Below, piece by piece: positions 17,791 through 25,506 of a stretch of DNA of 64,000 nucleotides. Location: NCBI RefSeq assembly GCF_031846415.1, contig NZ_JAVRHT010000017.1, positions 1 through 64,000 on the forward strand, given 5' to 3'. Position numbers and translations under genes: made by a program. A model generated the notes under the pieces. It was not told the DNA's origin and did no database searches. It saw only the letters and a program-made list of their open reading frames with translations. Each line of letters begins with the position of its first letter. Within the stretch, counting starts at the first letter, position 1. The DNA comes from Rubrivirga litoralis. Lineage in GTDB: Bacteria; Bacteroidota; Rhodothermia; Rhodothermales; Rubricoccaceae.

Positions 17791-17815
17791 TAATTAGGAC
17801 CATTTAGTCTTGATT
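17791..17815 (-). promoter_or_regulatory. Putative Rrf2 operator upstream of nirK
   Basis: On the minus strand this reads AATCAAGAC-TAAAT-GGTCC-T-AATTA, the same motif as at 17300-17324 in opposite orientation. It lies 16 nt before the nirK start codon and contains the perfect 10-bp palindrome CCTAATTAGG. Its position would let a bound regulator block or adjust the nirK promoter. Confidence 0.65.
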
Positions 17816-17831
17816 ATATCACCCCGCCCCT

Positions 17832-18908
17832 ATGACCCGCCCCCTCCTCCTCGTCCTCGCGGCGGTCGCCGTGATCGTCCTCGTTGGACTGACCGCGTTC
17901 GGCGTCGGTCGGAGCTCCGCCGACGGCGTCGCCTCCGACGTCGCGTTCGCCGAGACCGCCGAGATCACGCTCCCCGAGATCGTGGGGCAGGAGACCGCCG
18001 TGCTGACGCAGGCCCCCAACGTCCCGCCGCCGATCGACCGCGACTACGCTTCCCGCGTCGTCGTCGAGATGGAGACGGTCGAGCTCACGAAGGAGCTGGC
18101 CGACGGCGTCGAGTACACGTTCTGGACGTTCGACGGCGAGGTCCCCGGGCCGTTCGTCCGCGTGCGCGAAGGCGACCTCGTCGAGTTCCACCTCGCCAAC
18201 GCCGCCTCCAGCACGGTCCCCCACAACATCGACCTCCACGCGGTCACGGGGACCGGCGGTGGCGCCGAGATCTCGCTCGTCGTGCCCGGCCAAGAGACGG
18301 CGTTCGAGTTCCGGGCCATCAAGCCCGGCCTCTACGTCTACCACTGCGCGACGGCGCCCGTCGGGCTCCACGTCGCCAACGGGATGTACGGCCTGATCCT
18401 GGTCGAGCCCGAGGGCGGCCTGCCGCCGGTCGACAAGGAGTTCTACGTGATGCAGAGCGAGTTCTACACGGCCGGCGCGACGGGCGAGCCGGGCGTGCAG
18501 CCGTTTAGCCTCGAAAAGGCCCGCGACGAGGAGCCCGAGTACGTCGTCTTCAACGGGCGCGTGGGCTCGATGACGGGCGAGGACGCGCTCCAGGCGTCGG
18601 TGGGCGAGACCGTCCGCCTCTTCGTCGGCAACGGCGGCCCCAACCTCACGTCGAGCTTCCACGTGATCGGCGAGATGTTCGACCGCGTCTACGGCGAGGG
18701 CGGGACGGCCGTGAGCCAGGGCAACGTCCAGACGACGGGCGTGCCGGCGGGCGGCTCGACGATGGTCGAGTTCCTGGTCGACGTCCCCGGCCGCTACACG
18801 CTCGTGGACCACGCGCTCTTCCGGGCCTTCAACAAGGGGGCCGTCGGCCTTCTCGAGGTGAGCGGCGACGAGCACCCGGAGATCCTGTCCCGCGTCTCCG
18901 CGCTCTGA
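17832..18908 (+). CDS. nirK: Copper-containing nitrite reductase NirK
   Basis: NirK reduces nitrite to nitric oxide in the periplasm, the committing step of denitrification. The 358-aa protein has an N-terminal signal anchor (5-27) and two cupredoxin domains. Type 1 copper ligands are His131, Cys172, His180 and Met185; type 2 ligands are His136, His171 and His327. The catalytic Asp134 and His277 are also present, so the enzyme should be active. It appears to be the two-domain form without a C-terminal cytochrome or extra cupredoxin. The azurin-like gene next door is a likely electron donor. A putative Rrf2 operator lies just upstream. Confidence 0.96.
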   Translation: MTRPLLLVLAAVAVIVLVGLTAFGVGRSSADGVASDVAFAETAEITLPEIVGQETAVLTQAPNVPPPIDRDYASRVVVEMETVELTKELADGVEYTFWTFDGEVPGPFVRVREGDLVEFHLANAASSTVPHNIDLHAVTGTGGGAEISLVVPGQETAFEFRAIKPGLYVYHCATAPVGLHVANGMYGLILVEPEGGLPPVDKEFYVMQSEFYTAGATGEPGVQPFSLEKARDEEPEYVVFNGRVGSMTGEDALQASVGETVRLFVGNGGPNLTSSFHVIGEMFDRVYGEGGTAVSQGNVQTTGVPAGGSTMVEFLVDVPGRYTLVDHALFRAFNKGAVGLLEVSGDEHPEILSRVSAL

Positions 18909-19026
18909 CCGCCCCGCCCTTCCTGACCTCCCCGCCCTTTCCGGCCACTCCGCCCTACGACCTCCCTGCTGCGGCCCCTGCCCAGCGCCGGTCTCCCTCT
19001 ACACCCACATCCACACCCTCATCCCC

Positions 19027-19566
19027 ATGACCCGCCTCCCCGCCCTCGCCCTCACCTTCGGCCTCGCCCTCTCCGCCTGCGCCGACGCCCCGGCCCCCGA
19101 CGCCGCCCCGCCCCCGACACAGGCCACAGCGCCGGAGGCCACGGCGCCGGCCCAGGCCGCCGCCGAGATCGCCCCTTATGACGGCCCCGCCGCCGACGTC
19201 ACGATCACGCCGGTCGGCGAACTGATGGAGTACGCCGAAAAAGAGATCACCGTCCACCCCGGCCAGACCGTCCGGCTCACGTTCGAGAACACGGCGACCA
19301 GTGAGGCCATGAGCCACAACGTCGTCGTGCTCCAGCAGAACGCGAGCGTGAACGACATCGGGCAGGCGGCCATGTCGGCGGTCGACACCGACTACATCCC
19401 GTCCGGCTTCGACGACCAGATCATCGCGCACACGGCCATGTCCGCGCCGGGCGAGACGGTGACGGTCGAGTTCACGGCGCCGGCCGAGGGCGACTACACC
19501 TACATCTGCACGTTCCCCGGCCACTACATGGTGATGCAGGGGACGATGCACGTCGTCCCCGCCTGA
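19027..19566 (+). CDS. Azurin-like cupredoxin lipoprotein
   Basis: A 179-aa periplasmic blue copper protein. The signal peptide ends in a lipobox (LSAC, Cys18), so the mature protein is lipid-anchored. A Pro/Ala/Thr linker runs to about residue 47, then an azurin domain with copper ligands His97, Cys161, His166 and Met170 (CTFPGHYMVM). Azurins shuttle single electrons from the bc1/ACIII side of the chain to reductases. Its place 118 bp after nirK suggests it feeds electrons to NirK. The family call is certain; the specific partner is inferred. Confidence 0.94.
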   Translation: MTRLPALALTFGLALSACADAPAPDAAPPPTQATAPEATAPAQAAAEIAPYDGPAADVTITPVGELMEYAEKEITVHPGQTVRLTFENTATSEAMSHNVVVLQQNASVNDIGQAAMSAVDTDYIPSGFDDQIIAHTAMSAPGETVTVEFTAPAEGDYTYICTFPGHYMVMQGTMHVVPA

Positions 19567-19612
19567 CCCGCCCCGACCCGCCCCGCCCGCCGAGGGCGGG
19601 GTGGTGTCCCCC

Positions 19613-19620
19613 TACCTTTT
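19613..19620 (+). promoter_or_regulatory. Putative -7 promoter box before the cupin gene
   Basis: TACCTTTT ends 8 nt before the cupin ATG and matches TAnnTTTG at seven of eight positions. It would give a nearly leaderless transcript for cupin, globin and hemerythrin. Confidence 0.45.
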
Positions 19621-19628
19621 CTCCGACC

Positions 19629-19949
19629 ATGTCCCTCGACTCTTCCACCGTCGCCCCACTCGACCGGCTGGCGCCGGACGCGCCCGACGCCGTCGCCAGC
19701 CGCGTGCTCCTCAAGGCCGGCGGCGGCTCGGCCACGCTCTTTTCCATCGCCGAGGGCGACGGCCTAAAGGAGCATGCGACGCCGCACGAGGCGCTCTTTA
19801 CGGTACTGGGCGGGGCGGCCGAGGTCGCGCTCGGCGGGGCGACCCACACGGTCCGCGCGGGCGAGGCGATCCGGTTTCCGGCCCGCGCGCCGCACTCCGT
19901 CCGCGCCGTCTCCGACCTCCGGTTTCTCCTCGTCCTCCTCCGCGCCTGA
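19629..19949 (+). CDS. Cupin-domain protein
   Basis: A 106-aa single-domain cupin. The first cupin motif is LKEHATPHEALFTVLGG (about residues 47-62) with His residues and a Glu suited to metal binding; the second is the short IRFPARAPHSV near residue 82. No signal peptide. Small cupins of this type occur beside NO and nitrite genes in other bacteria, but no reaction can be assigned. The globin gene starts 4 bp after the stop, and its own promoter box precedes it, so it heads a cupin-globin-hemerythrin transcript. Confidence 0.85.
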   Translation: MSLDSSTVAPLDRLAPDAPDAVASRVLLKAGGGSATLFSIAEGDGLKEHATPHEALFTVLGGAAEVALGGATHTVRAGEAIRFPARAPHSVRAVSDLRFLLVLLRA

Positions 19950-19953
19950 CCCG

Positions 19954-20340
19954 ATGCCCCACCTCCCCGACATCGAGACCGAGGCCGACGTCGCCGCCGT
20001 CGTCCACGCCTTCTACCACGACATGGAGGCCGACCCCGTGCTCGGCACCTACTTCGCCGGGCTCGACTGGCAGGCGCACCTGCCCAAGATGGTCTCGTTC
20101 TGGTCGTCGGTCGTGTTCCAGACCGGCGCGTACCGGGGCCGCCCGTTCGACCCGCACGCGCGGATGCCGGGGCTGGAGCGCCGGCACTTTGCGCACTGGG
20201 TCGAGCGGTTCCACGGCACGGTCGACGCCCTCTTCGCCGGCCCGCGCGCCGACCTCATGAAGGGGCGGGCCGAGCAGATCGCGGGCGTGTTCCAGGTCAA
20301 GCTCGGGCTCTGGCCCACGCTCGACGCCGAGGCCGCATGA
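19954..20340 (+). CDS. Group III truncated hemoglobin
   Basis: A 128-aa truncated globin of the TrHb3 (trHbP) group. Visible features are the helix B/E region DPVLGTYFAGLDWQAHLPKM, the group III segment MPGL followed by RRHFAHW with the probable proximal heme ligand His78, and a WVERF stretch. Such globins bind O2 or NO and some detoxify NO. The start is the ATG at 19954, 4 bp after the cupin; its TGA overlaps the ATG of the hemerythrin gene (ATGA), pointing to translational coupling. Context beside nirK supports NO handling. Confidence 0.9.
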   Translation: MPHLPDIETEADVAAVVHAFYHDMEADPVLGTYFAGLDWQAHLPKMVSFWSSVVFQTGAYRGRPFDPHARMPGLERRHFAHWVERFHGTVDALFAGPRADLMKGRAEQIAGVFQVKLGLWPTLDAEAA

Positions 20341-20792
20341 ACCGCTCCGCCGCCCTCGAACCGCTCTCGCACGATCACCACGAGGGGCTCGCCTTCGTCG
20401 CCCGGCTCCGCCGTGCGCGGCGCGCGGGCGAGGACCCCGCCCCGCTCGCGGCCGACGTCGGCGCGTTCTGGCGCGGCCACCTCGTGCCGCACTTCGAGGA
20501 GGAAGAGGCCTACGTGCTCCCGGTCCTCGAGCGGGGCGCCCCGGACCTCGCCGCGCAGATGGTCGAGGAGCACCGGGCGATCCGCGCGCTCGCCGAGGCC
20601 GCCGAGGCCGCCGAGGCCGGGACGGCGGCGTGGGACCGCTTGGACGCCTTTGCCGACGCGCTCGCCGGCCACATCCGGTTCGAGGAGCGCGAGGCGTTCC
20701 CCGCCGCCGAGCGGCTGGCGAGCGCCGACACGCTCGCCCGCCTCGGCGACGACATCCGCGCCGCCCACGACGCCCGTCCGCCTGCGCCCTGA
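20337..20792 (+). CDS. Hemerythrin-domain protein
   Basis: A 151-aa four-helix hemerythrin-like protein. Candidate di-iron ligands are His14/His15 (SHDHHEG), His49 and Glu53 (HLVPHFEEEE), His79 (EEHRAIR) and the late HIRFEERE. No signal peptide, so cytosolic. Proteins of this kind sense or store O2 and, in the RIC/YtfE and related groups, release iron or scavenge NO in nitrosative stress. It is last in the cupin-globin-hemerythrin series and overlaps the globin stop codon by 4 bp. Confidence 0.9.
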   Translation: MNRSAALEPLSHDHHEGLAFVARLRRARRAGEDPAPLAADVGAFWRGHLVPHFEEEEAYVLPVLERGAPDLAAQMVEEHRAIRALAEAAEAAEAGTAAWDRLDAFADALAGHIRFEEREAFPAAERLASADTLARLGDDIRAAHDARPPAP

Positions 20793-20838
20793 CCCGGGTG
20801 CCCGCCACCCCGCCCCGCTCCTGCGATGGCGGGGCGGG

Positions 20839-23343
20839 CTAGGCCAGCTCGACGACGGTCACGCCGTCGCCGCCCTGGTCGGGCGGGGCGGCGGCGAAGG
20901 CGGCCACGTCGGGGCGGCCGGCCAGCTGGTCGTGGATGGCCTGGCGGAGCGCGCCGGTGCCCTTGCCGTGCAGGATCTCGACAGACGGGACGCCGCCCAC
21001 GAGCGCCTCGTCGACGAACCGCTGCACGCGGCCGAGCGCCTCGTCGACGCGCGCGCCGCGGAGGTCGATGCGCGTGGCGGCCGTCGAGACGGCGACGGAG
21101 CCCGTGTCCTCGCCGCGCCGCCCCCGCCCGGGCGCCCGCCGCCCCGCCCCCACGCGGACGGTCTGCTTGGTCGGGCCACCCACCTTCGTCAGCCGGTCCA
21201 GCTTGACGCGGCTCGTAAGCGCGCCCAGCGCGAGGACGGCCTCCTTCCCGTTTAGCTCCAGCACCTCGCCGATCGCGTCGGCGTCGTCCAGGCGCACGCG
21301 GTCGCCGACGGAGATCGGGCCGGCCGCCGCGGGCGGGGCGGGCTTGGCCGAGACGGGCGCCCGCTGTTTCTGCTTGCGCTGCACCTTTTTCGTGCGGCGC
21401 TCGACGCGCGCGCGGGCCTCGTCCAGCTTCGCCCGCGCCTCCTGCGTCCGCTCGCGCTCGGCGCCGGCCTCCTTGATCTCGCGGACCGTGTTCTCGACCG
21501 TCGCGTTGGCCTCGGCCAGAATCCTCTCGGCTTCCGCGAGCGCCTGGGCGCGGCGGTTGTCGGCGTCGGCGCGGAGCCGGTCGAGCCGCTGCTCGTAGTC
21601 CTTTTGGATTCGCTCGGCCTCGCGCCGCCCCGCCCGCGCGTCGTCGAGCTCGCGGGCGGCTTGCGTGGACCGCTCCTCGAACTCGGCGATCAGGTCTTCG
21701 AGGCGGCTCTTCCCCGCCCCGACCAGGTCGCGCGCGTCGCGGACGACGGGGCGGTCGATGCCCACGCGGTCGGCGATCTCGAAGGCGTACGACGAGCCGG
21801 GCACGCCGGCGCGGAAGCGGTAGGTCGGCGAGAGGGTTTCGCGGTCGAACTCCATCGACCCGTTCTCGACGCCGTCGGCGTTGTGCGCGAACGCTTTGAG
21901 CGCGCCGATGTGCGTCGTGGCGACGGTCAGCGTGCCGCGCCGCGTGAGGCGCTGGAGGACGGCCTCGGAGAGCGCCCCGCCCTCGGCCGGGTCGGTCCCG
22001 GTGCCGGCCTCGTCGATCAGGCACAGCGAGCGGTCGTCGGCCGCCTCCAGCATCCGCCGGACGTTCGTGAGGTGGCTCGTGAACGTCGACAAATCGTCCT
22101 GGATCGACTGCTGGTCGCCCAGGTCCACGAACAGGCGCGTCACGAGCGGGAGCCGCGTGCCGGGGTCGGCCGGGACCGGCAGGCCGTGCGCGGCCATGAG
22201 CGCGAGGAGCCCGACCGTCTTCATCGCGACCGACTTGCCGCCGGCGTTCGGGCCGGTGATGACGAGCGTGTTCGCCGCCCCGCCCCCCAGCTCCAGGTCG
22301 AGCGGGACGATGGCGTCGGGCACGTTCGGCGGGCGCTCGGCGTCGGGCAGCGACCGCGCCTCGCGGACGCGGAGGAGCAGGGCGGGGTGGCGCGCACGGA
22401 CCAGCCGGAGCGCCCCGCCCGCGCCGACCTCGGGGACGAGCGCGTCGAGGTCGGCGGCCAGCCGCCCCACGGCGGCGAGCGCGTCGAGGTGACCGACGGC
22501 GTCGAGCGTCCGCTCGATGTCGCGGCGGTGGTGGCGGACGTGGCCGCTCAGCGCTTGCAGGATCCGCCGGACCTCGCGGCCCCGCTCCAGCTCGATCTCG
22601 CGGATCTCGTTGTTGAGGTCGAGGACCGACGCCGGCTCGATGTAGACCGTCTGCCCCGTCGAGGACACGTCGTGGACGAACCCTTCCACCTTCCGCTTGG
22701 CCTCGGCGCGGACCGGGATGACGGCGCGGCCGCCGCGGATCGTCGGCTGGTCTTCGGTCGCGTATCCCTTGGCGGTCGCGTCGCGGAGCGCCGAGAGGAG
22801 CGACGACCGGAGCCGGCTCTGCCGCGCGGCCAGCTCGCGCGAGATCCGCTGCAGCTCGGGGCTCGCGTCGTCGCGGACGCGGCCGTCGTCGCCGATCGTG
22901 TCGCCAATCCGCTCTTCGAGCGACTTCAGCACAGCGATGCGCGCCGCGATCTCCCACAGGGCTGGCGCCGCCTCGCGCCGCCGGTGGTGGTAGTCGTGGA
23001 CTTGGCGCCCGGTCTCGAGCACACGGGCGACCTGGAGGAGGTCGGCGCCGTCGGCCGCGGCGTCCTTCGGCTGGACGCGCCGGAGCACGGCCTCCAGCCG
23101 GTCGACCTCGCGGAGCGGCGGGGGCTCGCCGGAGCGGACGAGCTCGGCCATCTGCCCCGACCGTTCGAGCCGCCCGCGCACGAGCGCGACGTCGGCAGAC
23201 GGCGCGAGCGTTTCGAGCCGGTCGCGGCCGTAGGGCGTCCGCGCGTAGCCGACGAGGCGCTGGCGGACGGCGCCAAACCCGAGCCGGCGGTCGGCGTCGG
23301 GGGGGTGGAGCTGGACGGGGTCGGGTGGGGTGGAGCTGCTCAT
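20839..23343 (-). CDS. mutS2: Endonuclease MutS2
   Basis: An 834-aa MutS2 protein, implicated in suppressing recombination and in rescuing collided ribosomes. Visible parts are a core/lever region to about residue 320, the ATPase with Walker A TGPNAGGKS, a STFTSHL loop, Walker B LIDEAGTGTDP and the ATTHIGALK segment. A long coiled-coil/KOW-like linker (about 510-720) follows, then the C-terminal Smr nuclease domain with LRG and HGKGTGALR. I start at the ATG at 23343; an upstream in-frame extension of 26 residues has no domain content. The Doc toxin gene ends 49 bp upstream on the same strand. Confidence 0.95.
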   Translation of the reverse strand: MSSSTPPDPVQLHPPDADRRLGFGAVRQRLVGYARTPYGRDRLETLAPSADVALVRGRLERSGQMAELVRSGEPPPLREVDRLEAVLRRVQPKDAAADGADLLQVARVLETGRQVHDYHHRRREAAPALWEIAARIAVLKSLEERIGDTIGDDGRVRDDASPELQRISRELAARQSRLRSSLLSALRDATAKGYATEDQPTIRGGRAVIPVRAEAKRKVEGFVHDVSSTGQTVYIEPASVLDLNNEIREIELERGREVRRILQALSGHVRHHRRDIERTLDAVGHLDALAAVGRLAADLDALVPEVGAGGALRLVRARHPALLLRVREARSLPDAERPPNVPDAIVPLDLELGGGAANTLVITGPNAGGKSVAMKTVGLLALMAAHGLPVPADPGTRLPLVTRLFVDLGDQQSIQDDLSTFTSHLTNVRRMLEAADDRSLCLIDEAGTGTDPAEGGALSEAVLQRLTRRGTLTVATTHIGALKAFAHNADGVENGSMEFDRETLSPTYRFRAGVPGSSYAFEIADRVGIDRPVVRDARDLVGAGKSRLEDLIAEFEERSTQAARELDDARAGRREAERIQKDYEQRLDRLRADADNRRAQALAEAERILAEANATVENTVREIKEAGAERERTQEARAKLDEARARVERRTKKVQRKQKQRAPVSAKPAPPAAAGPISVGDRVRLDDADAIGEVLELNGKEAVLALGALTSRVKLDRLTKVGGPTKQTVRVGAGRRAPGRGRRGEDTGSVAVSTAATRIDLRGARVDEALGRVQRFVDEALVGGVPSVEILHGKGTGALRQAIHDQLAGRPDVAAFAAAPPDQGGDGVTVVELA

Positions 23344-23392
23344 CCCGTCGTGAACGCACCTGGGCGGGGCGGCGTCCCCGGCACGCGCGAAG

Positions 23393-23788
23393 TCACTCCG
23401 AAACCGGGACGCCGCGGTCACGGCACCACGCGGCGAGCTCGGGCTCGCCGAGTTCGCCGGCGGCCACGCCGAGCATGACGGCGACGACCTCGGGCTCCAC
23501 GGTCTCGATCCAGACTCCGTTCGAGCCCAAGAACGAGTAGAGCGTCATGAACGCCGTCCGTTTGTTGCCGTCGACGAACGGGTGGTTCTTCGCGATCCCA
23601 AAGCCGTAGGCCGCCGCGAGATCTGCGAGGTCCACGTCGTCCTCGTACGCCCACCGTTGCCGGGGACGGGCGAGCGCCGATTCCAGGAGGTTCTCGTCGC
23701 GGAGGCCAAACCGACCACCGTGCTCGCGGAGTTGCTCTTGGTGGATGGCTTCGGCGAGGTCTCGGGAAATCCAGATCGGCTCGGTCAT
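23393..23788 (-). CDS. Doc/Fic-family toxin (death-on-curing)
   Basis: A 131-aa Doc-type toxin. The Fic core HPFVDGNKR is at residues 69-77, matching the Doc variant in which the ATP-binding Gly is replaced by Lys. Doc phosphorylates EF-Tu and stops translation. The start ATG shares a base with the TGA of the antitoxin (TGATG), so the two are translationally coupled with the antitoxin first. All key residues are present and the toxin looks intact. Confidence 0.92.
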   Translation of the reverse strand: MTEPIWISRDLAEAIHQEQLREHGGRFGLRDENLLESALARPRQRWAYEDDVDLADLAAAYGFGIAKNHPFVDGNKRTAFMTLYSFLGSNGVWIETVEPEVVAVMLGVAAGELGEPELAAWCRDRGVPVSE

Positions 23789-24051
23789 CACTTCGAGAGC
23801 TCGCGGAGAGCGTTCTTGTACTGCTCGGCGCCCTTCCGGTAGGCGGCCATGCCGCGCTCGAAGTCCTCGTCGTACTTCTTTAAGAGCAAGCCGTCCGCCG
23901 TCTGGACGACGTGCCAGGTGCTCTTCTCGTCGATCCCGGCGGCCTCCACGACCTCCTTTGGGAACGTGGCGCCGATCGAGTTGCCGATCTTGCGGAACGT
24001 GATAGTAGCCGTGGCGCTTTCGGCCTTGTTTGTAGCGGGCGGGGTGGGCAT
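23788..24051 (-). CDS. AbrB/SpoVT-domain antitoxin of the Doc toxin
   Basis: An 87-aa antitoxin with an N-terminal SpoVT-AbrB DNA-binding fold at about 15-45 (ITFRKIGNSIGATFPKEVVE) and a charged C-terminal helix (DFERGMAAYRKGAEQYKNAL) that should dock in the Doc active-site groove. Classical P1 Doc is paired with Phd, so here the neutralising tail is joined to a different DNA-binding domain. It should autoregulate the pair. A TACGTTCG promoter box lies 28 nt upstream. Confidence 0.88.
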   Translation of the reverse strand: MPTPPATNKAESATATITFRKIGNSIGATFPKEVVEAAGIDEKSTWHVVQTADGLLLKKYDEDFERGMAAYRKGAEQYKNALRELSK

Positions 24052-24078
24052 GACGGCGGGGGCGGGGTGGCGTGCCTA

Positions 24079-24086
24079 CGAACGTA
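24079..24086 (-). promoter_or_regulatory. Putative -7 box of the AbrB-Doc operon
   Basis: On the minus strand TACGTTCG matches seven of eight positions of TAnnTTTG. The palindrome CACGTG (24088-24093) directly upstream could be an operator but is short. Confidence 0.4.
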
Positions 24087-24173
24087 ACACGTGACTACAG
24101 TCGTGCCACCGCCCCGCCCTGTATTCACGCCGCCGCCCCGCCCCGCTCTTCGCGAGCGGCGCCCCAAACACAA

Positions 24174-24204
24174 CCACCCCGCCCGACGTGCTCGGGCGGG
24201 GTGG
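24174..24204 (-). terminator. Terminator hairpin after the nucleotidyltransferase gene
   Basis: CCACCCCGCCCGA and TCGGGCGGGGTGG form a perfect 13-bp stem with a 5-nt loop, 40 nt past the stop codon. No T tract follows on the minus strand, so termination efficiency is uncertain. Confidence 0.6.
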
Positions 24205-24244
24205 TAGAACGAAGACGACGGGCGGACCCAAAGGGCGGGGCGGC

Positions 24245-25249
24245 CTACGACTCGACGCCGACCGTCGCGTGGTCGCCGATGTTGAGCTCGCCGGCGAACC
24301 CGCGGACGGCCGCGTGGTGGCCCACCATGGACCCGTCGAGCGACGAGCCCTCGACGGACGCCTCGCCAAAGACGATCGTGTTGCGGACGGCCGAGCTCTC
24401 GATGGTCGCTCCGCCGTGGACGGCCGCGTACGGGCCGACAACCGAATCACGGACGACGGCGCCCTCGGCGATAAAGACGGGATCGATGATCTGGCTGTTC
24501 TCGACGGTCCCCTCGGTGCGGGCCTCGCCCTCATGGTCGAGCACGATCTGCGACGTGCTCTTGATGGCCGGGATCGTCCCGCAGTCGAGCCACTCGGTCA
24601 CGCGCGCCGTCTTGAACGTGGCGCCGTCCTTGAGCATCCGGTCGAGCGCGTCGGTAAGCTGGAACTCGCCGCCCTTGCCGCGGACGTCCTCGTCCATGAG
24701 GTGCTGGATCTCGCGGCCCAGCCGCTCGCCCTCCTTCACGTAGTAGATGCCGACGATGGCCTCGTTCGAGATCGGCGTCTCCGGCTTCTCGACGAAGTCG
24801 GTGATCTGCTCGCCGTCCTTGACCACGACCCCGAACCGGGACGGGTCCTCGACCTCCATGACCCAGACGACGGCGTCGGCGTCGAGGTCGGGGGCCTGGT
24901 CCATGGTGAAGAGCGTGTCGGCAAAGACGAGCACGCACTCGCCGTCGAGCTTGTCGCCGGCCTGGGCGATGGCGTGGGCCGTGCCCTCGGCCGTCTCTTG
25001 GACGCCGAACGAGGCCTCGATCCCGAACCGCGAGCAGATCTCCGTGAGCTGGTCGCGGACCTCGTCGCCGAAGTCCGGCCCGAGCACGAACACGGCCTCG
25101 TCGAAGTCGCGCGGGAGCGAGTCCACGAACGTCTCGACGATCCGCTCGACCATGGTCCGCCCGACGACGGGCAGGAGCGGCTTGGGGGTGACGTGGGTGT
25201 GCGGGCGGAGGCGCGTGCCGCGGCCGGCCATGGGGACGATGAGCTTCAC
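24245..25249 (-). CDS. Sugar-phosphate nucleotidyltransferase with beta-helix tail
   Basis: A 334-aa enzyme that should join a sugar 1-phosphate to an NTP. The N-terminal part has the nucleotidyltransferase signature GRGTRLRPHTHVTPKPLLPV (residues 9-28), the metal/nucleotide segment VFADTLF and FVEKPETPISNEAIVGIYY. From about residue 255 a left-handed parallel beta-helix of hexapeptide repeats follows. This layout is that of long glucose-1-phosphate thymidylyltransferases or bifunctional GlmU-like proteins, but the substrate is not clear. The GTG at 25249 gives a start directly before KLIVPMAG. It stands alone, not in the polysaccharide block. Confidence 0.87.
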   Translation of the reverse strand: MKLIVPMAGRGTRLRPHTHVTPKPLLPVVGRTMVERIVETFVDSLPRDFDEAVFVLGPDFGDEVRDQLTEICSRFGIEASFGVQETAEGTAHAIAQAGDKLDGECVLVFADTLFTMDQAPDLDADAVVWVMEVEDPSRFGVVVKDGEQITDFVEKPETPISNEAIVGIYYVKEGERLGREIQHLMDEDVRGKGGEFQLTDALDRMLKDGATFKTARVTEWLDCGTIPAIKSTSQIVLDHEGEARTEGTVENSQIIDPVFIAEGAVVRDSVVGPYAAVHGGATIESSAVRNTIVFGEASVEGSSLDGSMVGHHAAVRGFAGELNIGDHATVGVES

Positions 25250-25284
25250 GGGGTAGAGGGGGCGGGGTGGGGGGAACGGAGTGC

Positions 25285-25292
25285 CCAACCTA
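25285..25292 (-). promoter_or_regulatory. Putative -7 box for the nucleotidyltransferase gene
   Basis: TAGGTTGG on the minus strand, 35 nt before the GTG start. Confidence 0.35.
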
Positions 25293-25453
25293 ACTCGGAC
25301 GGCGGCGCCCCGACCGCCGCCGGAGGGGCCGCCCCGCCCCGCCCACGCCCACCGGCCGCGACGGCGGTGTCTAGGGCCGAGGGCGCCGGAGGCCCCGTGC
25401 GGGCCGATTTGGCGCGTCCGGGCGGGGCGGCATGGAACTTGGCTCTGGGGCAG

Positions 25454-25480
25454 GTGTGAGACCCTGTTCGAGGCTCACAC
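25454..25480 (+). promoter_or_regulatory. Hairpin in the leader of the OmpA gene
   Basis: GTGTGAG (25454-25460) and CTCACAC (25474-25480) form a perfect 7-bp stem with a 13-nt loop, 26 nt before the ATG. It does not resemble a known riboswitch; it may stabilise the mRNA or be a regulator site. Confidence 0.35.
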
Positions 25481-25506
25481 TTCCCCCCCGTCACCTCCCC
25501 CCACTC

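Noticed and set aside
24088..24093. CACGTG as an operator of the toxin-antitoxin pair
   Set aside because: Six-base palindrome with no symmetric flanks; expected by chance at this GC content.
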